This document shows positions 13,692 through 21,516 of a stretch of 22,518 nt of DNA, piece by piece (within the stretch, counting starts at the first letter, position 1; the number at the start of each line of letters is the position of its first letter). This stretch comes from an uncultured Bacillaceae bacterium (GTDB lineage Bacteria; Bacillota; Bacilli; Bacillales; Alkalibacillaceae). The notes beneath the pieces are model-generated. The model saw only the letters and a program-made list of their open reading frames with translations, was not told the origin of the DNA and ran no database searches. Position numbers and translations under genes: made by a program. The DNA is taken from the NCBI GenBank assembly GCA_937983065.1, contig CALKAL010000191.1:1-22518 (forward strand), written 5' to 3'.

Positions 13692-14233
13692 ATTACTCAG
13701 TGATTGCCAAACGTTATGCTAAAGCTTTGTTCGAATTAGGTGAAGAGAAATCTATTCTTGATAAAATTGAGAAAGATTTAAAGATCGTTCATGATACATT
13801 TAGTCAAGACGATCAATTAAATCATTTTTATAACAATCCACGTGTTTCAATGGATCAAAAGAAACAACTAACGAAAGACTTATTTAAAAAGCTATCAAAA
13901 GAAACATTAAATACATTGCTTTTATTAATTGATAAAAAAAGAATTAGCCTTGTATCAGAAATTTTCCATTCATTTGTTGATATGAAGAATATCGCAAATG
14001 GTATTGCAGAAGCTGACGTTTATTCTGTTCGTGAGTTAAATAAAAAAGAAATGAAACAAATTCAAGAGATGTTTCAGGAGATGTTGAATATAAACACCCT
14101 AAGATTGAATAACATTGTTGATCCCGCAATATTAGGCGGAATTAAGCTTCGTATCGGTAATAAAATTTATGACGGTACAATTCAATCTCAGCTAAAACGA
14201 CTAGAACAGAATTTAGTATCTGCAAACAAGTAA
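13688..14233 (+). CDS. atpH: F1Fo ATP synthase subunit delta
   Basis: Delta caps the F1 head and binds subunit b, completing the stator. The 181-residue protein starts YSVIAKRYAKALFELGEEK, the classic OSCP/delta opening. It has a helical N-terminal domain (about 1-105) and a C-terminal segment with NNIVDPAILGGIKLRIGNKIYDGTI (given in part), which is the most conserved part of the family. It begins 4 nt before the end of atpF, so it has no separate intergenic ribosome-binding site and relies on coupling. Confidence 0.95.
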   Translation: MNYSVIAKRYAKALFELGEEKSILDKIEKDLKIVHDTFSQDDQLNHFYNNPRVSMDQKKQLTKDLFKKLSKETLNTLLLLIDKKRISLVSEIFHSFVDMKNIANGIAEADVYSVRELNKKEMKQIQEMFQEMLNINTLRLNNIVDPAILGGIKLRIGNKIYDGTIQSQLKRLEQNLVSANK

Positions 14234-14251
14234 AAGATAGGGGTGAAATGG

Positions 14252-15760
14252 ATGAGCATCAAAGCTGAAGAAATCAGTGCGCTTATAAAGCAGCAAATCG
14301 AAAACTATGATTCTAAAGTTGAAGTAAATGATGTCGGTACAGTTATCGAAATCGGTGACGGTATCGCACGTGTTCACGGTCTTGATAACGTCATGGCTGG
14401 AGAGCTAGTTGAGTTTTCAAACGGCGTCATGGGATTATCGCAAAACTTAGAAGAAAACAACGTCGGTATCGTTATCCTAGGACCATATTCAGATATTCGT
14501 GAAGGTGATGAAGTTCGCCGTACAGGACGAATTATGCAAGTTCCAGTAGGTGATAACTTACTTGGACGTGTCGTAAACTCATTAGGTCAGCCTGTTGATG
14601 GCTTAGGTCCAATTGAAACGAGTGAGACTCGTCCAATTGAATATCCTGCACCAGGAGTTATGGACCGTAAATCCGTTCACGAACCATTACAAACAGGAAT
14701 TAAAGTTATTGACTCAATGGTTCCAATTGGTCGTGGACAAAGGGAATTAATTATCGGTGACCGTCAAACAGGTAAGACGACGATCGCGATTGACACTATT
14801 ATTAACCAAAAAGATCAAGACGTCATTTGTATTTATGTCGCCATTGGGCAGAAAGACTCGACAGTGCGCGGTGTTGTTGAAACCCTTCGTAAGCACGGTG
14901 CTTTAGACTACACGATCGTCGTTAACGCGGGTGCATCTGAGCCTGCTCCATTATTATACTTAGCTCCATATGCTGGTGTATCAATGGGAGAACACTTCAT
15001 GTATAACGGTAAACACGTTTTAGTCGTTTATGATGACTTATCTAAACAAGCAGCAGCTTACCGTGAACTTTCACTATTGTTACGTCGCCCACCAGGACGT
15101 GAAGCATTCCCAGGGGATGTTTTCTACCTACATTCACGCTTACTAGAGCGTGCGGCAAAATTAAGTGACGACAAAGGTGGCGGTTCCTTAACGGCGCTTC
15201 CATTCGTAGAAACACAAGCGGGAGATATTAGTGCTTATATTCCTACGAACGTCATTTCAATTACAGACGGACAAATTTTCTTACAATCGGACCTTTTCCA
15301 CTCCGGTGTACGTCCAGCGATTAACCCAGGACTTTCAGTATCCCGAGTTGGAGGAGACGCACAAATTAAAGCGATGAAAAAAGTAGCGGGTACATTACGT
15401 CTAGACCTTGCATCATTCCGTGAGCTAGAATCTTTCGCTCAATTCGGTTCAGACTTAGACAAAGCGACCCAAGCGAAATTAAATCGTGGTGAGCGTACTG
15501 TTGAAGTTTTAAAACAAGATCTTCACAAACCATTACGTGTTGAATATCAAGTCGCAATCATTTACTCGCTCGTAAATGGATTTTTAGATGATATTCCAGT
15601 TGAAGATATTTTACGTTTTGAGCAGGAGCTCTACACGTACTTAGATCAACACGGTAAAGAACTGCTCGCGCAAATTAGAGAAACAGGCAATTTACCAGAT
15701 ACAGAACAATTTGAAAAACTTATTACTGATTTCAAAAATACGTTCGTCGTATCAGAATAA
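14252..15760 (+). CDS. atpA: F1Fo ATP synthase subunit alpha
   Basis: Alpha carries the non-catalytic nucleotide sites of F1. The 502-residue length from the ATG at 14252 equals that of B. subtilis, and the start MSIKAEEISALIKQQIENY is nearly the same. The P-loop GDRQTGKT lies at about 169-176. The beta-barrel domain contains GTVIEIGDGIARVHGL, the nucleotide-binding domain contains RRPPGREAFPGDVFYLHSRL, and SVSRVGGDAQIKAMKKVAGT supplies the alpha arginine finger region (the Arg in SVSRVGG). A GTG at 14243 is in frame but falls in the AGGGGTG Shine-Dalgarno. The gap to atpH is 18 nt. Confidence 0.98.
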   Translation: MSIKAEEISALIKQQIENYDSKVEVNDVGTVIEIGDGIARVHGLDNVMAGELVEFSNGVMGLSQNLEENNVGIVILGPYSDIREGDEVRRTGRIMQVPVGDNLLGRVVNSLGQPVDGLGPIETSETRPIEYPAPGVMDRKSVHEPLQTGIKVIDSMVPIGRGQRELIIGDRQTGKTTIAIDTIINQKDQDVICIYVAIGQKDSTVRGVVETLRKHGALDYTIVVNAGASEPAPLLYLAPYAGVSMGEHFMYNGKHVLVVYDDLSKQAAAYRELSLLLRRPPGREAFPGDVFYLHSRLLERAAKLSDDKGGGSLTALPFVETQAGDISAYIPTNVISITDGQIFLQSDLFHSGVRPAINPGLSVSRVGGDAQIKAMKKVAGTLRLDLASFRELESFAQFGSDLDKATQAKLNRGERTVEVLKQDLHKPLRVEYQVAIIYSLVNGFLDDIPVEDILRFEQELYTYLDQHGKELLAQIRETGNLPDTEQFEKLITDFKNTFVVSE

Positions 15761-15792
15761 ATGATGAGTCTCGATAAAGGTGGTGAGATGTA

Positions 15793-16656
15793 GTGGCATC
15801 TCTTCGTGACATTAAAAATAGAATTAACTCGACGACAAAGATGAGGCAAATTACGAATGCGATGCAAATGGTTGCTGCTTCCAAGTTAAATAAAGCAGAA
15901 CTGAATGCAAAAGCATTTGTACCCTATATGGAGAAAATCCAAGAAGTTGTCGCAAGCATTGCAGCAGGTAACTCAGATACAGAACATCCAATGTTACTAT
16001 CTAGACCAGTGAAGAAAACTGGTTATATCGTTATCACATCAGATAGCGGTTTAGCTGGACCTTATAACAGTAATATTTTGCGCTCGGTATTTCAGACGAT
16101 TGAAAAGCGCCATGAGTCGAAGGATGATTATACGATTATCCCAATCGGTAAAATCGGCTCAGAGTTTTTCAAGAAGCAAGGTATGCCGATTGCAAAAGAA
16201 ATTACCGGTTTAGCCGATCAGCCTGAATTTGCTGAAATTAAGGAAATCGCAAGCTATGCTGTTAATTTATTCGCCGATGAAGAAATTGATGAGCTGTACA
16301 TTTACTACAACCACTTCGTCAGCGCAATTACACATAGAGTAACTGAGCAAAAAGTATTACCACTAACAGACTTAGCCGAGCAAGATAGTAAAACGACTAG
16401 TATGTATGAGTACGAGCCTGATGAAGAACAAATTTTAAAAACATTATTACCTCAGTATGCTGAAAGTCTCGTTTACGGTGCTTTACTTGATGGTAAGGCG
16501 AGTGAACACGCATCTCGAATGAATGCGATGCGTTCGGCTACAGACAATGCTGAAGAAATAATCGATGAACTAACACTTTCGTTTAACCGAGCACGACAAG
16601 CTGCAATTACTCAAGAAATCACTGAAATCGTCAGTGGTGCAGCTGCGTTAGAATAA
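15793..16656 (+). CDS. atpG: F1Fo ATP synthase subunit gamma
   Basis: Gamma is the central rotor shaft. The 287-residue product starts MASLRDIKNRINSTTKMRQI and continues with TNAMQMVAASKLNKAE, the conserved N-terminal helix. The C-terminal helix ends in ASRMNAMRSATDNAEEIIDE and FNRARQAAITQEITEIVSGA, also classic. Its middle domain (about 75-215) is the usual Rossmann-like part. The start is GTG at 15793 with AGGTGGTGAGATG upstream; an ATG at 15788 in that tract is out of frame. The 32-nt gap after atpA holds only the ribosome-binding site. Confidence 0.96.
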   Translation: MASLRDIKNRINSTTKMRQITNAMQMVAASKLNKAELNAKAFVPYMEKIQEVVASIAAGNSDTEHPMLLSRPVKKTGYIVITSDSGLAGPYNSNILRSVFQTIEKRHESKDDYTIIPIGKIGSEFFKKQGMPIAKEITGLADQPEFAEIKEIASYAVNLFADEEIDELYIYYNHFVSAITHRVTEQKVLPLTDLAEQDSKTTSMYEYEPDEEQILKTLLPQYAESLVYGALLDGKASEHASRMNAMRSATDNAEEIIDELTLSFNRARQAAITQEITEIVSGAAALE

Positions 16657-16695
16657 CGGTTTTGAAGATTTGAAAAAAGCAAGGAGGGAAATTTG

Positions 16696-18105
16696 ATGAG
16701 TAAAGGACGTATTACACAGGTAATGGGACCTGTTGTTGACGTTAAATTCGATAACAGCGAACTACCTGAATTAAATAACGCCCTAATCGTTCGTGGTGAT
16801 GATGACAATCGTAAAGATTTAACTTTAGAAGTTGCCCTTCACCTCGGTGACGACGCAGTCCGTACAATTGCGATGGGATCAACTGACGGATTAGTACGTG
16901 GCTTAGAAGTTGAAAACTATGGTGCGCCAATTAGTGTACCAGTTGGTGAAGAAACATTAGGACGTGTATTTAACGTTTTAGGTGATCACATTGACCTCGG
17001 AGAAGAAGTCGATGCCAGTGTTCGCCGTGATCCAATTCACCGTCAATCACCGAAATTTGAAGATTTAGCAACAGATACTGAAATTTTAGAAACAGGAATT
17101 AAAGTTGTTGACTTACTTGCCCCTTACGTAAAAGGTGGAAAAATTGGTCTTTTCGGTGGTGCGGGAGTCGGTAAAACAGTTTTAATTCAAGAGCTCATTA
17201 ACAATATCGCCCAAGAGCACGGAGGTATTTCCGTATTCGCAGGAGTCGGAGAAAGAACCCGTGAAGGTAACGACCTATACTTCGAAATGAAGGACTCTGG
17301 GGTTATTAGTAAAACAGCGATGGTTTTCGGTCAGATGAACGAACCACCTGGAGCTCGTATGCGTGTTGCTTTAACAGGATTAACGATGGCTGAATATTTC
17401 CGTGATGAGCAAGGTCAAGACGTACTTCTGTTCATCGATAATATTTTCCGATTTACACAAGCTGGTTCAGAGGTATCCGCCCTACTTGGACGTATGCCAT
17501 CTGCGGTTGGTTACCAGCCAACATTAGCAACAGAAATGGGTCAGTTACAGGAACGTATTACATCAACAAATAAAGGATCGATTACATCAATTCAAGCGGT
17601 ATACGTACCTGCCGACGACTATACAGACCCAGCACCAGCTACAACATTCGCTCACTTAGACGCTACAACGAACTTAGAGCGTAAATTATCTGAGCAAGGG
17701 ATTTACCCAGCGGTTGACCCATTATCATCAACATCTCGTGCGCTAGACCCGAACATTGTCGGTGAAGAGCACTATGAGGTAGCCCGTGAAGTTCAACAAA
17801 CATTACAACGTTACCGTGAATTACAAGACATTATCGCAATTCTCGGTATGGACGAATTAAGTGATGATGACAAACAAACGGTAGCACGTGCACGCCGTAT
17901 TCAGTTCTTCTTATCACAAAACTTCCACGTGGCAGAACAGTTTACTGGTCAGCCAGGATCGTACGTACCAATTAAAGAAACGATTAAAGGATTTAAAGAA
18001 ATTCTCGATGGTAAGCATGATGATTTACCAGAGGATGCCTTCCGTTTAGTTGGTACGATCGAAGAAGTGGTTGAAAAAGCAAAAGGCATGACGGAACAAC
18101 AATAA
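16696..18105 (+). CDS. atpD: F1Fo ATP synthase subunit beta
   Basis: Beta carries the catalytic sites. The 469-residue protein from the ATG at 16696 has the P-loop GGAGVGKT at residues 154-161 (K160). It also has the catalytic-Glu segment AGVGERTREGNDLYFEM, the Walker B strand DVLLFIDNIFRFTQAGSEVS, and ALLGRMPSAVGYQPTLA. The C-terminal DELSD motif is in ILGMDELSDDDKQ. A TTG immediately before (16693) is in frame, but AAGGAGGG at 16681-16688 is best spaced for the ATG. Arg codons favour CGT and Gly GGT/GGA more than in neighbouring genes, consistent with high expression. Confidence 0.98.
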   Translation: MSKGRITQVMGPVVDVKFDNSELPELNNALIVRGDDDNRKDLTLEVALHLGDDAVRTIAMGSTDGLVRGLEVENYGAPISVPVGEETLGRVFNVLGDHIDLGEEVDASVRRDPIHRQSPKFEDLATDTEILETGIKVVDLLAPYVKGGKIGLFGGAGVGKTVLIQELINNIAQEHGGISVFAGVGERTREGNDLYFEMKDSGVISKTAMVFGQMNEPPGARMRVALTGLTMAEYFRDEQGQDVLLFIDNIFRFTQAGSEVSALLGRMPSAVGYQPTLATEMGQLQERITSTNKGSITSIQAVYVPADDYTDPAPATTFAHLDATTNLERKLSEQGIYPAVDPLSSTSRALDPNIVGEEHYEVAREVQQTLQRYRELQDIIAILGMDELSDDDKQTVARARRIQFFLSQNFHVAEQFTGQPGSYVPIKETIKGFKEILDGKHDDLPEDAFRLVGTIEEVVEKAKGMTEQQ

Positions 18106-18114
18106 AGGGAATGG

Positions 18115-18140
18115 AAGCGGTGAAATAAACTTCGCCGCTT
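18115..18140 (+). other. Hairpin between atpD and atpC
   Basis: AAGCGGTGAA (18115-18124) pairs with TTCGCCGCTT (18131-18140), 10 bp with one wobble and a 6-nt loop. It is followed at once by TACATC, so it is not a terminator. The right arm shares ACTTCGCC with the atpE-atpF hairpin when the preceding bases are included. It probably protects or spaces the atpD and atpC messages. Confidence 0.65.
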
Positions 18141-18165
18141 TACATCCGCCCAAGGAGGGGTAAAA

Positions 18166-18570
18166 TTGAAAACACTAGATGTGAGTGTTGTCACTCCTGA
18201 CGGCCCAGTTCTTGAAGATTCATACGAAATGGTTAGTTGCCGAGCAGAAAGTGGAGAACTTGGTATTTTACCAGGACACATTCCGATGGTTGCTCCATTA
18301 GCCATTAACGCAGTCCGTTTAAAAAGAGATGGTAAAACAGACTATATCGCAGTTAGCGGTGGATTTATTGAAGTTCGCCCAGATAAAGTTACAATTTTAG
18401 CCCAAGCAGCAGAAAAACCAGAAGATATAGATGTTGACCGAGCAGAACTAGCTAAACAACGTGCTGAAGACCGTTTAAATCAGGCAAAATCAGATGATAT
18501 CGATTTTAAACGAGCTCAATTAGCACTAAATCGTGCGATGAATCGTATTGAAGTCGCAAGAGGAAAATGA
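18166..18570 (+). CDS. atpC: F1Fo ATP synthase subunit epsilon
   Basis: Epsilon sits on gamma and can inhibit ATP hydrolysis by extending its C-terminal helices. The 134-residue protein has the N-terminal beta-sandwich (MKTLDVSVVTPDGPVLE; GELGILPGHIPMVAPL; IAVSGGFIEV) and a C-terminal helical hairpin from about residue 88. The hairpin starts with IDVDRAELAKQRAEDRL, which matches the I/L-D-x-x-R-A ATP-binding motif described for thermophilic Bacillus PS3 epsilon. Its inhibitory state may therefore be ATP-sensitive. The start is TTG at 18166, behind the strong AAGGAGGGG. The operon ends at a terminator 5 nt after the stop. Confidence 0.95.
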   Translation: MKTLDVSVVTPDGPVLEDSYEMVSCRAESGELGILPGHIPMVAPLAINAVRLKRDGKTDYIAVSGGFIEVRPDKVTILAQAAEKPEDIDVDRAELAKQRAEDRLNQAKSDDIDFKRAQLALNRAMNRIEVARGK

Positions 18571-18574
18571 ATCG

Positions 18575-18606
18575 AGACCTGACCAAGCATTGGTTTGGTC
18601 TTTTTT
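18575..18606 (+). terminator. Terminator of the atp operon
   Basis: AGACC (18575-18579) pairs with GGTCT (18597-18601), and ACCAA (18582-18586) pairs with TTGGT (18590-18594), separated by a 2x2 internal loop. TTTTTT follows (18601-18606). Confidence 0.88.
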
Positions 18607-18700
18607 CATGATATGGACAAAAAAGTGAAAAATGAGATTGAGCGGGGTCCAATTATTTTTAAATTGAATATGATAACTAATATGTACAGAGAACGGATAA

Positions 18701-18922
18701 GATAAAGAAGGAAAAAATAGTCAGTCTAGAATAAAATCAACACTGGAAGGCAAAGGCTGTAAAATAAATGTCAAAGATTTAAGTCATGATAAAGCGAATC
18801 AATTATATAATAAAAATGGTGTTAACAATTGAGAAAAACAGAAAAACGGGTTTATAAACAACAACTTTTACGGTAACCCATTAAATAACAGTTCCAATCC
18901 GTCACATAATGGATTAAAATGA
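18701..18922 (+). pseudogene. Possible decayed small gene of unknown family
   Basis: The 443-bp stretch 18571-19013 has no intact gene. One frame from 18701 reads as a plausible protein: DKEGKNSQSRIKSTLEGKGC, then KINVKDLSHDKANQLYNKNG, then VNN, TGA at 18830-18832, EKQKNGFINNNFYGNPLNN, SSNPSHNGLK, TGA at 18920-18922. Both stops are TGA, one base from TGG (Trp), and the frame stays open for about 28 more codons. Two stops in about 100 codons is fewer than expected for DNA this AT-rich. Before it, a 30-codon frame (18613-18705, MDKKVKNEIERGPIIFK...) lies in a different frame and could be its shifted 5' part. I do not recognise the family, and the frame could be chance. Confidence 0.35.
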
Positions 18923-18970
18923 AGTCAGACAAGTAATAATTTAAAGCAAACAATACATAAACATGTCTGT

Positions 18971-18984
18971 ATTTCCCGGGAAAT
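18971..18984. promoter_or_regulatory. 14-bp perfect palindrome before ywzB
   Basis: ATTTCCCGGGAAAT is a perfect palindrome with no spacer, 29 bp upstream of the ywzB start. With no loop it is a poor RNA hairpin, so a DNA operator for a dimeric regulator is more likely. No regulator is indicated by the context. Confidence 0.4.
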
Positions 18985-19013
18985 GTTGAAAAAAGTAAAG
19001 GTGAGGTGACAAA

Positions 19014-19247
19014 ATGACGCAAGAAATTGCGATTGATTCATTAATTAATATCGTTCTTCATATTACTTTTATTATTATTGCGTGGAAAGCGTTAGAAGCA
19101 CTCAACTTTGAAAAATTCCTCAAGAAAAATCGCGTTGTTGAAAGTAGGACCCTCTACGTTTTACTAGCGATTACAATTGGCACTGTTGCAAGTCATTTCG
19201 TTACACAATTCATCTACTGGTCTAGACAGCTTATCTATTTATTTTAA
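19014..19247 (+). CDS. ywzB: DUF1146 membrane protein YwzB
   Basis: This 77-residue protein has two hydrophobic helices (about 9-28 and 46-66) joined by a basic loop, FEKFLKKNRVVESRTLY. It matches the conserved DUF1146 family, found between atpC and ywmB/murAA in Bacillaceae. Its function is not known to me. The N terminus MTQEIAIDSLINIVLHITFI and the WKALEALNFEKF stretch are typical. The ATG at 19014 follows AAAGGTGAGGTGA. No terminator separates it from ywmB. Confidence 0.85.
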   Translation: MTQEIAIDSLINIVLHITFIIIAWKALEALNFEKFLKKNRVVESRTLYVLLAITIGTVASHFVTQFIYWSRQLIYLF

Positions 19248-19288
19248 AATGATAGATTCATAGTATAGAATCTTTCATTTATGTCTAA

Positions 19289-19305
19289 CCTCCTTAGTGA
19301 GGGGG
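19289..19305 (+). promoter_or_regulatory. Hairpin masking the ywmB ribosome-binding site
   Basis: CCTC (19289-19292) pairs with GAGG (19299-19302) over a 6-nt loop, and the run GGGGG is the ywmB Shine-Dalgarno. The left side reads ACCTCCTT, the same as the anti-Shine-Dalgarno end of 16S rRNA. It would compete with the ribosome for this site. Confidence 0.4.
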
Positions 19306-19314
19306 TAGATATAA

Positions 19315-19956
19315 ATGAGAGTTTTCTTATTAATCGTCATGATTGTATCCACAACATGGTATGGACAAGAAAAGAATAGTGATCCATTTATACAAGAGAT
19401 ACACGAATTAAGTCAATTTTTTATTGAACAAGAATGGGATGAGGATTTACATTTTCGTTTAATTATCCATGAAACATTGACGAACGAACAATACGAGGAT
19501 TTTCAAAAAAGACATGATCATAACTATCAATTTGAAACGTTAATTCATTCATATGAGGCGATTCAACTTGAAGGAAAACGGGTAAAAATTATTTACGATA
19601 TCCAATCATTTGAATGGGATGACAACGTACTAGGAGAAATCGAGCGGTTTATCAATAGCGACATTTTTCGACTATATTTTAAAAATAGTAACTTGTACCC
19701 TTGTTTTCAGACCCAAATTAATGATAATATAAGTAGTAATTTTATTTCAGAAAAAGTTGTTAATTTTTTCAATATAACCGTTAAAAACAAATTAATAGAA
19801 AACAAATTTCAAGTGATTAGTGGTTCGACACATTTTTTTGAACAATTTATACCGTTAAACAATGATAAAATCAATATTCAATTTAGTTTTAGAGAAATCG
19901 ATGGAACAATAAAAATGGTTACAATCGGCACACCTATCCTCGTAATTGAATATTAA
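19315..19956 (+). CDS. ywmB: YwmB family protein (DUF1779)
   Basis: The 213-residue protein lies between ywzB and murAA, the constant position of ywmB. It has a short N-terminal hydrophobic segment (about 2-16, RVFLLIVMIVSTTWY), suggesting export or anchoring, then a mixed alpha/beta body. The features EGKRVKIIYDIQSFEWDD (about 85-102) and the C-terminal QFSFREIDGTIKMVTIGTPI agree with the family pattern I recall. The function is unknown; the neighbours murAA and spoIID suggest a link to the cell wall or sporulation, but that is inference. The protein is rich in Asn, Ile and Phe, with lower GC than the genes around it. The ATG at 19315 follows GAGGGGGT, which may be masked by a hairpin. Confidence 0.8.
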   Translation: MRVFLLIVMIVSTTWYGQEKNSDPFIQEIHELSQFFIEQEWDEDLHFRLIIHETLTNEQYEDFQKRHDHNYQFETLIHSYEAIQLEGKRVKIIYDIQSFEWDDNVLGEIERFINSDIFRLYFKNSNLYPCFQTQINDNISSNFISEKVVNFFNITVKNKLIENKFQVISGSTHFFEQFIPLNNDKINIQFSFREIDGTIKMVTIGTPILVIEY

Positions 19957-19988
19957 ATAACATACGGAATATCGACGCGGAGGGAAAG

Positions 19989-21305
19989 ATGTTGGAAAAA
20001 ATCATAGTATCTGGTGGTAAGAGATTGGAAGGGAAAGTTAAAGTAGAAGGTGCTAAAAACGCTGTGCTCCCTGTGATTGCAGCAAGTATTATGGCGAGTA
20101 AAGGCAAATCCAATTTATATCAAGTGCCTAATTTGGCAGACGTTGATACGATAAGTGAAGTTTTAAGATATATGAATGTAAATGTAACAAATCAAAATGA
20201 TGAATTAATCATTGACGCCAGTCATGAGCTGATTACTGAAACTCCATTTGAATACGTCAGAAAAATGAGAGCATCCGTCTTAGTATTAGGACCTCTCTTA
20301 GCTCGGTATGGCCACGCGAAGGTTGCGATGCCAGGTGGTTGTGCAATCGGTTCACGGCCGATTGATCAACATTTAAAAGGGTTCGAGGCGATGGGTGCTG
20401 ATATTCACGTCGGCAGCGGATATGTTGAAGCCTTTGCACCTAAAGGATTAAAAGGAGCGCGCATCTATTTAGATTTTCCGAGCGTTGGTGCGACGGAAAA
20501 TATAATGATGGCAGCGGCTCTTGCTGAAGGAACGTCGGTCATTGAAAATAGTGCCCGCGAACCAGAAATAGTTGACTTAGCAAATTTCATTAATCGAATG
20601 GGCGGTAAAGTCGTCGGTGCAGGCACTGAAACGATTCGTATTGAAGGTGTCAAAAAACTGCACGGTGCTGACCATACGATAATTCCTGATCGCATTGAAG
20701 CAGGAACATTCATGGTTGCCGCAGCAATGACAAATGGTGATGTGTTCGTTGAAGGAGCAATCCCAGATCATTTACGTTCATTAATTGCGAAAATGAGAGA
20801 AATGGGTATTACGATTCAAGAAGAGGAAAATGGCATTCGAGTCATTGGAAACGACATTATAAAAGCCGTCGATATTAAAACATTACCGTATCCTGGATTT
20901 CCAACCGATTTACAAGCACAATTTATGGCTTTAGCTACTCGAGCAAAAGGAACGAGTATTATTACAGAAACTGTTTTTGAAAATCGCTTTATGCACGTTG
21001 AAGAATTCCGGAGAATGAGCGGCTCTGCAAAAATTGAAGGACGTAGCGCAATTATTGAAGGTCCGATGCAGCTTCAAGGTACCGAAGTTCAAGCGACAGA
21101 TCTAAGAGCAGGCGCGGCATTAATTTTAGCAGGTCTAATCGCTGAAGGCTATACAACAGTAACTGGTTTAGAGCATATTGACCGGGGATATGTCAATTTC
21201 GTCGAAAAACTGTCTAGCCTCGGCGCTAAAGTAGAACGGGTTAAAGTAGACGATACAAAACAAGATGCTGATGTTAAAGATGAATCATTAGCCCAATCTA
21301 GTTAA
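19989..21305 (+). CDS. murAA: UDP-N-acetylglucosamine 1-carboxyvinyltransferase MurA (MurAA)
   Basis: MurA transfers enolpyruvate from PEP to UDP-GlcNAc, the first committed step of peptidoglycan synthesis and the target of fosfomycin. The 438-residue protein shows GAKNAVLP (K23, N24) and the active-site Cys C118 in MPGGCAIGSRPIDQHLKGFE. Fosfomycin alkylates this Cys, so sensitivity is expected. Further conserved parts are GATENIMMAAALAEG, DRIEAGTFMVAAA, PYPGFPTDLQAQFMAL, ENRFMHVEEFRRM and LRAGAALILAGL. A charged tail after residue 418 (VKVDDTKQDADVKDESLAQSS, given in part) is variable. Position next to ywmB and spoIID marks it as murAA rather than the second paralogue murAB. The ATG at 19989 follows GGAGGGAAAG. 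Confidence 0.97.
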   Translation: MLEKIIVSGGKRLEGKVKVEGAKNAVLPVIAASIMASKGKSNLYQVPNLADVDTISEVLRYMNVNVTNQNDELIIDASHELITETPFEYVRKMRASVLVLGPLLARYGHAKVAMPGGCAIGSRPIDQHLKGFEAMGADIHVGSGYVEAFAPKGLKGARIYLDFPSVGATENIMMAAALAEGTSVIENSAREPEIVDLANFINRMGGKVVGAGTETIRIEGVKKLHGADHTIIPDRIEAGTFMVAAAMTNGDVFVEGAIPDHLRSLIAKMREMGITIQEEENGIRVIGNDIIKAVDIKTLPYPGFPTDLQAQFMALATRAKGTSIITETVFENRFMHVEEFRRMSGSAKIEGRSAIIEGPMQLQGTEVQATDLRAGAALILAGLIAEGYTTVTGLEHIDRGYVNFVEKLSSLGAKVERVKVDDTKQDADVKDESLAQSS

Positions 21306-21323
21306 TCATTAAATAGTTAATAG

Positions 21324-21368
21324 AAAAGAGTAATGCGCAATTAGTTTAGAGCGCATTACTCTTTTTTT
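21324..21368 (+). terminator. Strong terminator after murAA
   Basis: AAAAGAGTAATGCGC (21324-21338) and GCGCATTACTCTTTT (21351-21365) form a perfect 15-bp stem with a 12-nt loop, and T continues to 21368. It separates spoIID transcription from murAA. Confidence 0.93.
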
Positions 21369-21409
21369 ATGTGGAAAAACTGGGAAGCGCCTGGGTTAAG
21401 CCGAATTGA

Positions 21410-21446
21410 AGCTCTCAAAAAGCGAGGCTCTACATTTTTTATTTTT
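21410..21446 (+). terminator. Weak second terminator-like hairpin
   Basis: AGCTCTC (21410-21416, one bulged T) pairs with GAGGCT (21424-21429). It is followed by CTACATTTTTTATTTTT. The stem is only 6 bp. It lies between murAA and spoIID. I could not identify a convincing sigma-E promoter for spoIID in 21430-21516. Confidence 0.3.
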
Positions 21447-21516
21447 ATAGTTCTATTAAAAAAATCAACTGAATAATATAGTTAATAGAATTGTAAAGAA
21501 AGAGGAGGAGTCTCGA

